Positions 1-6,224 of a stretch of 9,523 nt of DNA are shown here, piece by piece. Source of the DNA: AC-37 sp036382905 (lineage in GTDB: Bacteria > Actinomycetota > Thermoleophilia > Solirubrobacterales > Thermoleophilaceae). The number at the start of each line of letters is the position of its first letter. Position 1 is the first letter of the stretch. The stretch lies in the NCBI GenBank assembly GCA_036382905.1, contig DASVPL010000196.1:1-9523 (forward strand), read 5' to 3'. A program made the position numbers and the translations under genes. The notes under the pieces were generated by a model, which did not search any database, was not told the origin of the DNA, and worked only from the letters and a program-made list of their open reading frames with translations.

Positions 1-373
<373 letters not shown>

Positions 374-692
374 GAACTGGCGTGTCACGCGATCGTCCCG
401 AGGGACGACCGGTTTCACTGTCTATATGGAAAGCTGTCATGTCCGTACTGACTGCGGACCCGAGTACACCGTGGGTCCGCTCGGACGTGACGGGGTGATT
501 CTGGACCGCCGCTCCCTCGCCGGCGCCACGAGTGGCACCTTGAAAAGGGACAGCGGGTCGAACCTGGACGCGACTCGATCGAGGCCGAAGCCCCGGTCGG
601 TCGCACACGCTGTTGAGTTTTCAAAGACCGCCGCGCCCTCGAGACGGATGCTCCGCCTCCCATCGGGTGGGGACTCCACCCTGCTGGGCGAC
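374..692 (-). promoter_or_regulatory. rrn operon leader RNA
   Basis: This stretch of about 320 bases between the rrn promoter and mature 16S holds no gene or tRNA. On the minus strand it contains, in order from the transcription start: a GGGTGG/CCACCC hairpin (665-681), a boxA-like element (616-628), a UUCG-capped hairpin (580-595), an 8-bp perfect hairpin with an 11-nt loop (arms 454-461 and 473-480), and a 6-bp hairpin with a CUCG loop (393-408). A leader of this length with boxA and stems fits rRNA antitermination and RNase III processing. The processing partner would lie 3' of 16S, outside the window, so pairing across the gene cannot be tested here. Confidence 0.75.
616..628 (-). promoter_or_regulatory. 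boxA-like antitermination element
   Basis: The minus strand reads GTCTTTGAAAACT, continuing into CAACAG. This resembles the boxA of rRNA leaders (core close to TGTTCTTTGAAAACT in Gram-positives and TGTTGTTTGAGAACT in mycobacteria and streptomycetes). It lies about 65-75 nt after the predicted transcription start and about 245 nt before 16S. In known systems boxA RNA recruits the NusB-NusE antitermination complex so that rRNA transcription escapes Rho. The function is inferred from likeness and position. Confidence 0.75.
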
Positions 693-697
693 CCGCG

Positions 698-727
698 AGT
701 ATAGCGCCGAACCGGGCGGTCAGGCAA
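698..727 (-). promoter_or_regulatory. rrn promoter, sigma70-type
   Basis: On the minus strand the -35 box TTGCCT (722-727) and the -10 box TATACT (698-703) are separated by 18 bp; transcription should start near 691-692. The -10 matches the consensus at five of six bases. The discriminator after it (CGCGGG) is GC-rich, as in rRNA promoters under stringent (ppGpp) control. No A/T-rich UP element is visible upstream. It lies in the tyrS-16S gap and points at 16S, so it is the best candidate for the rRNA promoter. Confidence 0.7.
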
Positions 728-741
728 CCCTTCGCGAGGCC

Positions 742-769
742 CCCGACGGTCGTGTTCCGGCCAGTCGGG
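742..769 (-). terminator. possible tyrS terminator hairpin
   Basis: Just after the tyrS stop, the arms CCCGAC (minus 769-764) and GTCGGG (minus 747-742) can pair around a 16-nt loop. There is no U-tract, and the stem is only 6 bp. It sits between tyrS and the rrn -35 box, where a terminator would be expected. The call is weak; Rho-dependent termination or read-through into the rRNA operon is equally possible. Confidence 0.25.
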
Positions 770-779
770 AGGCGGGAGC

Positions 780-1952
780 TTAGCGGGTATCGGCGGGTGC
801 GACCAGCCGCTTGAAACGCCGCTTCCCGAGCTGGATCACGCGTCCGGCCAGCTCGCCGGCGGGGACGTCGAGGCGGCCGCCGTCGACCGGCTCCCCGTCG
901 AGCTTCACGCCCCCGCCCGTGAGCAGCCTGCGCGCCTCCGAGCGGCTGACGCCGAAGGCGGACGCCAGCACCGCCGGCATGTGCAGCGGATCGCCGTCCG
1001 GCAGCGGCGCGTCGTCGATCTCGCCGGGCATCTCGCGGGTGACGTGGAGGCGGTCGAAGTGGGCCTCGGCCGCACGCGCCGCCTCCTCGCCGCCGCCGAA
1101 GCGGGCCACGAGCTCGCGCGCCAGCTCGCGCTTGGACTCCGCCGGGTGGCGGTCGCGGTCGAGCTCGCGGTCCAGCAGCAGCTCGTAGTAGACCGCCATC
1201 GCCTCGTCCGGGACGCTCATCGCCTTGCCGAAGACCTCCTCGGCCGGCTCGGTCACGCCTATGTAATTGCCGGCGGACTTGGCCATGCGCTGCGTGCCGT
1301 CGGTCCCCGGGAGGATCGGCATCGTGAGCGCGACCTGCGGCGCCACCCCATATGCCTTCTGGATCTCGCGCGCGAGGAGGAGGTTGAAGGTCTGGTCGGT
1401 GCCGCCGAGCTCGACGTCGGAGCGGACCTGAACCGAGTCGTAGCCCTGGAGCAACGGGTAGAGCAGCTCGAGGATCGAGATCGGGACGCCGGAGGAGTAG
1501 CGCTTGGCGAAGTCGTCGCGCTCGAGGAGCTGGGCGACGGTGGCCGTGCGCGCGAGCCGGAACAGCTCCTCCATCGACATGTCGAGCCACTCGCCGTTGC
1601 GGCGCACCTCGGTGCGATCGGGGTCGAGCACCTTGAAGGCCTGCTCCTGGAAGGTCTGCGCGTTGCGGTCGATGTCCTCGGGGTCGAGCACCGGCCGCAG
1701 GGCCGAGCGGCCGCTGGGGTCGCCCACGCGCGCCGTGTAGTCGCCGACGATCAGTACCACGACGTGTCCGAGGTCCTGGAACTCGCGCAGCTTGCGCAGC
1801 ACGACGGTGTGTCCGAGGTGGATGTCGGGCGCCGTCGGGTCGATGCCGAGCTTCACGCGCAGCGGGCGGCCCTCGGCCAGCTTGCGCTCGAGCTCCCCCG
1901 CGGGCAGCGCGTCGACCGCGTTTCGGAGCAGGAAAGCGGCTGGGTCGGTCAC
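780..1952 (-). CDS. tyrS: tyrosyl-tRNA synthetase
   Basis: A class I aminoacyl-tRNA synthetase that charges tRNA-Tyr with tyrosine in the cytoplasm. The 390-residue product has the HIGH-type motif HLGH at residues 45-48, the loop GDYTARVGDPSG near 70-81, the tyrosine-binding region around YPLLQGYDSVQVRSDVELGG (165-184), and a KMSKS-type loop that reads RMAKS at 222-226. The last 70 or so residues form an S4-like RNA-binding domain (SRSEARRLL, then VKLDGEPV). Length and layout fit the family, perhaps nearest the TyrZ-like branch. The GTG start at 1952 is preferred: the open frame runs on to 2063, but the extra residues are unlike TyrRS and would cover the divergent promoter, and a TAGCAT box ends 7 nt before this GTG. 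The stop is TAA at 780-782. The 16S gene follows on the same strand but has its own promoter. The RMAKS variant is unusual, though Lys225 and Ser226 are kept. Confidence 0.95.
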   Translation of the reverse strand: MTDPAAFLLRNAVDALPAGELERKLAEGRPLRVKLGIDPTAPDIHLGHTVVLRKLREFQDLGHVVVLIVGDYTARVGDPSGRSALRPVLDPEDIDRNAQTFQEQAFKVLDPDRTEVRRNGEWLDMSMEELFRLARTATVAQLLERDDFAKRYSSGVPISILELLYPLLQGYDSVQVRSDVELGGTDQTFNLLLAREIQKAYGVAPQVALTMPILPGTDGTQRMAKSAGNYIGVTEPAEEVFGKAMSVPDEAMAVYYELLLDRELDRDRHPAESKRELARELVARFGGGEEAARAAEAHFDRLHVTREMPGEIDDAPLPDGDPLHMPAVLASAFGVSRSEARRLLTGGGVKLDGEPVDGGRLDVPAGELAGRVIQLGKRRFKRLVAPADTR

Positions 1953-1959
1953 GGCGCCG

Positions 1960-1989
1960 ATGCTAGTGTCGCGGCATCGCCGCAGGCAC
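1960..1989 (-). promoter_or_regulatory. tyrS promoter, probably leaderless
   Basis: On the minus strand the -35-like GTGCCT (1984-1989) and -10 TAGCAT (1960-1965) are 18 bp apart, the same spacing and the same -35 core (TGCCT) as the rrn promoter in this window. The -10 ends 7 nt before the tyrS GTG, so transcription would start at or next to the start codon and the mRNA would have no leader. No Shine-Dalgarno sequence precedes the GTG, which agrees. The spacer carries the inverted repeat GCGGC-ATC-GCCGC (1971-1983), which could be an operator or chance in a GC-rich genome. Confidence 0.5.
1961..1969 (+). promoter_or_regulatory. candidate extended -10 for the PBP gene
   Basis: The plus strand reads TGC-TAGTGT, an extended -10 (TGN followed by TANNNT). 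Transcription would start near 1976 and leave a 5' UTR of about 50 nt. The hexamer (1964-1969) shares its TA with the TA of the tyrS -10 (ATGCTA on this strand, 1960-1965), so RNA polymerase could occupy only one direction at a time. No clear -35 is seen. A small hairpin, GGCAC-TCCGG-GTGCC (1985-1999), lies in the UTR. Confidence 0.35.
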
Positions 1990-2020
1990 TCCGGGTGCCC
2001 TCCCGGACCGCTGCTGGCCT

Positions 2021-2024
2021 GAGG
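2021..2024 (+). promoter_or_regulatory. weak ribosome binding site of the PBP gene
   Basis: GAGG, followed by GA, lies only two bases before the ATG at 2027. That spacing is shorter than usual, so it supports the start only weakly. The next in-frame candidate, GTG at 2075, has no better site. Confidence 0.3.
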
Positions 2025-2026
2025 GA

Positions 2027-4264
2027 ATGCAGGAATCGCCGCCGATACCGCTGCGACCGCCACGCCGACGTCGCGTGGATGCCGACGACCCCGCGGGCAC
2101 CGAGCACCCCCCCAAGCGTCGGATCAAGAAGCTCCGTCTCGCCCTCGTGCTGTTCGGGCTTGGCGTGCTCGCCGTGGTCTCGACGGTCTTCGGGATGATG
2201 ATGGCCGTCTCGAACGAGCTGCCGTCGCTCGAGGACACCGCGCAGTTCAAGGCCGCTCGCAACTCGTCGCTCGTGGCCGCGAACGGCAAGGACCAGATCG
2301 CGCAGCTCACGGACAACCAGAACCGGATCCTGCTGCGCCCGGCCGAGATTGCCCCGAGCGTCAAGAACGCGGTGATCGCGATCGAGGACCGGCGCTTCTA
2401 CACGCACGGGGGTGTCGACTACACGGGGATCGCACGCGCGCTGTGGCAGGACGTGAAGCGCCAGGAGGCGGTGCAGGGCGGCTCGACCATCACTCAGCAG
2501 TTCGTGAAGAACGCGCTCGACGCCCAGGGCGAGCGCTCGATCTTCCAGAAGCTGAAGGAGTCCGCGCTCGCCTACCACCTCGAGCGGCGCTGGACCAAGC
2601 CGAAGATCCTGACCCAGTACCTGAACACGGTCTACTTCGGGAACGGCGCGTACGGGATCGAGGCGGCGGCGCGCACGTACTTCGGCGGTCGCGCGAGCTA
2701 CGGCCGCGGCGAGCGGATCGCGCAGGACCTCGCGCCGGAGGAGGCCGCGCTGCTCGCGGGCATCATCGCCTCGCCGAGCAAGTACGACCCGGTGACGAAC
2801 CCGATCGCCGCCCAGCAGCGCCGCGACCAGGTGCTCGGGAACATGCTCGACCAGGGCATGATCGGGCAGGTCGAGCACGACCGCGCGGTGCGCACGGCGA
2901 TCCCGGCGGCGAGCGCGATCACGCCGCCGCAACCGGACTCGTCCCAGCCCTACTTCTCCACCTGGGTGACCCAGCAGCTCGTCGACCGCTACGGGCCGGG
3001 CGCCACGTTCGGCAGCGGGCTGAAGATCCGCACGACGCTCGACCCGGCTATGCAGAAGGCGGCCGAGCAGGCGATCGCAGGCCGGCTCGGCGGGGTCGGC
3101 CCGACCGCCTCGATCGTGGTGATCGACAACAAGACCGGCGGCGTGCGCGCGATGGTGGGCGGTGACAACTTCGAGCGGCGCCCGTTCAACCTGGCCACCA
3201 ACGGCAAGCGCCAGCCCGGATCGGCCATCAAGCCGTTCATCCTCGCCGCGGCGCTCCAGAACGGGACATCGCCCAACTCGGTGTGGTCCTCGCGGCCGAA
3301 GACGTTCCCGTACAAGGAGCCGAACGGCAAGAAGGACATCTTCGTGGTCAAGAACTACGCGAACTCGTACTCGGGCACCACCACGCTGGCGCGCGCCACG
3401 GCGCAGTCCGACAACTCCGTGTATGCCGAGATAGGCATGACGGTGGGCCGCAAGAAGGTCGCGAAGATCGCCAACGAGATGGGCATCCGCACGAAGCTCT
3501 CCACCAACCCGGCGATGCTGCTCGGCGGCCTGCGCGAGGGCGTGACTCCGCTCGAGATGGCGTTCGCGTACTCGACGATCGCCAACCGCGGGAGGCGCGT
3601 GTCCGGGTCGCTCGCCTCGTACCCGGGTGGTCCCGTGGCGATCGAGAAGGTGGAGAACGCGCGCGGGAAGACCAGGGACAAGAACAAGTCGCGCTCGAAG
3701 CGGGTGTACTCCGAGGAGGTCGGCGAGCAGATGCGCTCGCTGCTGCACGGGGTGGTCGTGGGCGGGACGGGGACCAAGGCGCAGGTGGGCGAGTGGGCGG
3801 CCGGCAAGACCGGCACGACCGAAAACTACGGCGACGCGTGGTTCGTCGGCTTCACCGACCGCTACACGGCGGCCGTGTGGGTCGGATATCCGGACCGGGT
3901 GAAGTACATGACGACCCACTACCACGGGCAGCCGGTCGCGGGCGGGACGTTCCCGACCGAGATCTGGCACGACTTCATGTCGGCCGCGATCAGGATCGAC
4001 GATGCGCGCGGCAAGGGCAAGGACGAGGGCGAGGCCGGCGAGGTGCCGCCGCCGTCGGCCGCTCCCACCACCCCCGCGCCCGGGGGCCCAGCCGCGCCGG
4101 CGCCCCAGCAGACGGTGCCCGAGACCCCGCAGCCGCAGACGCCGCAGCAGCCCCAGCAGCCGGCCCCGCAGCCGACTCCGGCGCCTCAGCCCGCGCCGGA
4201 GCCGCCGCGTGGTGGCGGCGGCGGGCAGGGCGGCGGGACATCGCCTGGCACGGCGGCTCAGTAG
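2027..4264 (+). CDS. class A penicillin-binding protein (bifunctional peptidoglycan synthase)
   Basis: A membrane-anchored enzyme that polymerises lipid II into glycan strands and cross-links the stem peptides outside the membrane. The 745-residue product has a basic cytoplasmic N-terminus, one membrane anchor at about 38-60, and a GT51 transglycosylase domain: EDRRFYTHGG with catalytic Glu120, GGSTITQQ at 151-158, and a later YLNTVYFGNGAYG block. The transpeptidase domain follows, with SAIK (Ser399 nucleophile, Lys402), SDN at 461-463 and KTGT at 594-597. All catalytic motifs are intact, so both activities are expected. From about residue 673 the protein ends in some 73 residues rich in Pro, Gln, Ala and Gly, probably a disordered tail outside the membrane. 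The gene diverges from tyrS and converges on the hydrolase gene. I cannot say which class A PBP subtype (PonA- or MrcB-like) it is. Confidence 0.96.
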   Translation: MQESPPIPLRPPRRRRVDADDPAGTEHPPKRRIKKLRLALVLFGLGVLAVVSTVFGMMMAVSNELPSLEDTAQFKAARNSSLVAANGKDQIAQLTDNQNRILLRPAEIAPSVKNAVIAIEDRRFYTHGGVDYTGIARALWQDVKRQEAVQGGSTITQQFVKNALDAQGERSIFQKLKESALAYHLERRWTKPKILTQYLNTVYFGNGAYGIEAAARTYFGGRASYGRGERIAQDLAPEEAALLAGIIASPSKYDPVTNPIAAQQRRDQVLGNMLDQGMIGQVEHDRAVRTAIPAASAITPPQPDSSQPYFSTWVTQQLVDRYGPGATFGSGLKIRTTLDPAMQKAAEQAIAGRLGGVGPTASIVVIDNKTGGVRAMVGGDNFERRPFNLATNGKRQPGSAIKPFILAAALQNGTSPNSVWSSRPKTFPYKEPNGKKDIFVVKNYANSYSGTTTLARATAQSDNSVYAEIGMTVGRKKVAKIANEMGIRTKLSTNPAMLLGGLREGVTPLEMAFAYSTIANRGRRVSGSLASYPGGPVAIEKVENARGKTRDKNKSRSKRVYSEEVGEQMRSLLHGVVVGGTGTKAQVGEWAAGKTGTTENYGDAWFVGFTDRYTAAVWVGYPDRVKYMTTHYHGQPVAGGTFPTEIWHDFMSAAIRIDDARGKGKDEGEAGEVPPPSAAPTTPAPGGPAAPAPQQTVPETPQPQTPQQPQQPAPQPTPAPQPAPEPPRGGGGGQGGGTSPGTAAQ

Positions 4265-4278
4265 GGATCGTTCGACAA

Positions 4279-4315
4279 TCCTGACTCTTGGGTCGTATGG
4301 ACCCTCAAGTCAGGA
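4279..4315. terminator. hairpin between convergent genes, possibly a two-way terminator
   Basis: The 59-bp gap between the PBP and hydrolase stops holds an interrupted stem: CCTGACT (4280-4286) pairs with AGTCAGG (4308-4314), a 3x3 internal loop follows, then GGGTC (4290-4294) pairs with GACCC (4300-4304) around a 5-nt loop. A T-A pair extends the base. There is no T-run on either side, as is common for actinobacterial terminators. Near-symmetry and position between two convergent genes argue for use on both strands. Confidence 0.65.
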
Positions 4316-4323
4316 ATGCCGGG

Positions 4324-5586
4324 TCAGCGCGCGAGCACGCGGATGGTCTTGCGGCCCGCCAGGAGCGACTCCTTCAACGCGGTCGCCTTCACGAGTCCGG
4401 TGGCGCGCGGCGTGGCCACGAGCTGCGCGCGGCCCGCGGCGTCCGTGCGCGCGCGGCGGCCGAGCAGGGTGACCAGGGCGCCTGGCAGTGGGCGCCGCGC
4501 CTCCCCAACCACGACCCGCACCCGGAACCGGGTCCGGCGGCCGCGGCGGGGATGCCGCGGGGTGACCCTCAGCCGGATCTTCGCTCCGGCCTGCTCGACC
4601 ACATGGGAGCGGAAGAAGTCGCGCATCAGCCCGACCGTGCGCTCCTCCTCGTCCACGAACGGCCAGTGTCCGCTGTTCTCGTACACGTGAACATCCGCAT
4701 GCGGGAACGCCTGCCGGCTGTTCGCGGCGATGTAGGAGGGAACGAAGGGGTCGCGGTCGCCGAAGACGACGAGCGCGGGCCGGTCGTGGGGCCGCAGTGC
4801 CTCGGCGTGCTGGCGCGCGCGGGCGTCGATGTCGCCTTCACGCCGATACGAGACGAGGACCGCGCAGCGCGTCGCACGGTCGTAGACGTCGTAGTCGCGG
4901 TCGAGGAACTCGCGCGGCAGGGGGCGCGGGCTGTGGGCCTGGATGACGCTCACGAAGCCCTCCCGGTCGGTGCCGTACATCATCTGCTCGCCGACGCCGG
5001 GCGTCCTCCACACGCGTGCGAAGTGGTGGTCCTGGTAACCGATGAAGATGCCGCCGGCGAACAGCACCGCGCTGGCGAGCCGGTCCGGGTTCGCGGCGGC
5101 CCAGTCGATGCCGACGATGCTGCCGATGTCGTGCCCCACGAGGTGCACGCGATCGATCCCGAGCTCGCGGAACGTCTGCGCGAGCAGCGGCGTGGTGGTC
5201 TCCAGGTCGTACGGGAAGTCGTAGGGCTTATCGGCCGTCCCAAAGCCGATCAGGTCGAACGCGATCACACGGGTCCCATGCGGCACCGAGCGCAGCACGC
5301 CGAGCCAGTCCAGCGACCGACCCGGATTGCCGTGCAGGAGGACGATCGCCTCGCGGGAGTCGCGCGGCCCGGCCTCGATGGTCGGCGCCGAGTAGCGGCC
5401 GATCGAGATCCGGCCGCGGGTGAAGCCGGGCGGCAGCTCGACCGGGGGCGCGTCCGGGCGCTGGAGGTCCTGGGGGTCGTACTGGGAGTTCTGCGGCTCG
5501 CAGTAGCCCTCGGGGCCGGGGGCCTGCGCGTGCGCGGAGGCGGGCACGAGTACGAGCAGGGCGGCTGCAACGGCAACGCGGCGCAT
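4324..5586 (-). CDS. secreted alpha/beta hydrolase (epoxide hydrolase/haloalkane dehalogenase-like) with C-terminal beta-rich domain
   Basis: A 420-residue exported protein. The first 20 residues form a signal peptide (basic MRR, hydrophobic core, cleavage likely after AHA). The alpha/beta-hydrolase fold runs from about 55 to 330, with the oxyanion motif HGNPG at 85-89, the nucleophile elbow GHDIGS with Asp153, a likely acid Asp279 in FGDRDPF, and His307 in NSGHWPF. An Asp rather than Ser nucleophile points to the epoxide hydrolase/dehalogenase branch; the Trp that often follows Asp in dehalogenases is Ile here. The substrate is unknown. Residues from about 334 to 420 are extra: a basic, beta-rich segment containing ALVTLLGRRARTDAAGRAQL, resembling Ig-like or carboxypeptidase-regulatory repeats of exported proteins. 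The ATG at 5586 is chosen because the signal peptide begins there and AGGA (5591-5594) precedes it; the frame stays open much further upstream only because of GC content. It lies 20 bp after the glycosylase stop, probably in the same transcript. Confidence 0.88.
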   Translation of the reverse strand: MRRVAVAAALLVLVPASAHAQAPGPEGYCEPQNSQYDPQDLQRPDAPPVELPPGFTRGRISIGRYSAPTIEAGPRDSREAIVLLHGNPGRSLDWLGVLRSVPHGTRVIAFDLIGFGTADKPYDFPYDLETTTPLLAQTFRELGIDRVHLVGHDIGSIVGIDWAAANPDRLASAVLFAGGIFIGYQDHHFARVWRTPGVGEQMMYGTDREGFVSVIQAHSPRPLPREFLDRDYDVYDRATRCAVLVSYRREGDIDARARQHAEALRPHDRPALVVFGDRDPFVPSYIAANSRQAFPHADVHVYENSGHWPFVDEEERTVGLMRDFFRSHVVEQAGAKIRLRVTPRHPRRGRRTRFRVRVVVGEARRPLPGALVTLLGRRARTDAAGRAQLVATPRATGLVKATALKESLLAGRKTIRVLAR

Positions 5587-5590
5587 CCCG

Positions 5591-5594
5591 TCCT
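5591..5594 (-). promoter_or_regulatory. ribosome binding site of the hydrolase
   Basis: On the minus strand AGGA lies four bases before the ATG at 5586, within the 20-bp gap after the glycosylase stop. It fixes the start at the signal peptide rather than in the long upstream open frame. Confidence 0.5.
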
Positions 5595-5606
5595 GGATTG
5601 TGAGGG

Positions 5607-6224
5607 TCAGGCAGCGGCGCGTGCGCCGGTGCGGCGGGTGCGCATCGCCGGGGGCCAGGGGCGCGAGACATGGCGCGAGGTGGCGTCGCAGAAGCGCCAG
5701 GGGAGGTCGACGGCCTTGGTGATCCCGATGCGGGTGCCGCGGACGATCTTCGGGGGCCGCTCGGCGGCGTCGGGCGGGAGGATCTCGATCGGCCCCTCCC
5801 CCGCCAGCGGCGTGCCGTTCAGGTCGAGCCAGATGCCCATCGCCTGCGTGAGCTTGCCGGGGCCGGAGCACAGGTCGAGGTCGCGGACCGGCCCGCGGCG
5901 GTCGCGCATGACCTCGATGCCCTCGATCGGCTCGACGGCGCGGATCAGCGCGGCCGCCCCGACGCCCTCGGGCTCGGCCACCGCGTTCAGCAGGGCGTGG
6001 ATCCCGTACGAGCGGTACACGTAGGCGAGGCCCGGCTCCCCGAACAGCACCTCGGTGCGCGGCGTGAGCCCGGCGAAGGCATGGCAGGCGGGCTCCTCCA
6101 TGTGGTAGCTCTCGGTCTCGACGATGCGGGCCGCGGTGGGGCCGTGGCGCAGGATGCAGCCGACGAGGTCGTGCGCGACGTCGTGGACCGAACGGTCGTA
6201 GAAAGCGCGGTCGGCCGGCGTCAC
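5607..6224 (-). CDS. mpg: 3-methyladenine DNA glycosylase (AAG/MPG family)
   Basis: A base-excision repair enzyme that flips out alkylated purines such as 3-methyladenine and cuts the N-glycosidic bond. The 205-residue product matches the AAG fold: RIVETESY with the catalytic Glu38 and stacking Tyr40 (human Glu125 and Tyr127), His48 (human His136), GLAYVYRSYG with Tyr69 (human Tyr159), Asn79 (human Asn169) and LIRAVEP with Arg94 (human Arg182). CSGPGKLTQAMGI is also typical. The usual DPASHA-like stretch reads EEPACHA, a mild variant. The GTG start at 6224 overlaps the argH stop as GTGA, so translation is probably coupled to argH; the frame continues upstream but only inside argH. No functional tie to arginine synthesis is apparent. 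The tail (RTRRTGARAAA) is basic and low in complexity. Confidence 0.92.
   Translation of the reverse strand: MTPADRAFYDRSVHDVAHDLVGCILRHGPTAARIVETESYHMEEPACHAFAGLTPRTEVLFGEPGLAYVYRSYGIHALLNAVAEPEGVGAAALIRAVEPIEGIEVMRDRRGPVRDLDLCSGPGKLTQAMGIWLDLNGTPLAGEGPIEILPPDAAERPPKIVRGTRIGITKAVDLPWRFCDATSRHVSRPWPPAMRTRRTGARAAA

Noticed and set aside
421..426. TATAGA on the minus strand as a second rrn promoter close to 16S
   Set aside because: No -35-like hexamer lies 16-19 bp upstream, and it falls inside the structured leader. It may be chance.
374..697. tRNA or a small structured RNA other than the leader
   Set aside because: No tRNA arms or T-loop motif were found on either strand; the hairpins fit an rRNA leader.
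1953..2063. N-terminal extension of tyrS to an ATG at 2063
   Set aside because: The added residues do not resemble TyrRS, would overlap the PBP start, and remove the well-placed TAGCAT-7-GTG arrangement.
981..2198. 405-codon plus-strand frame opposite tyrS, and similar frames at 6425-7618 (opposite argH), 4288-6024 and 8190-9461
   Set aside because: All are antisense to genes with clear families and have the skewed composition expected of shadow frames in high-GC DNA.
1949..3970. 673-codon open frame on the minus strand opposite the PBP gene
   Set aside because: It is a GC-rich shadow: the opposite strand encodes a PBP with every catalytic motif, and the antisense product is Arg/His/Val-rich with no recognisable fold. 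It would also run across the tyrS promoter.
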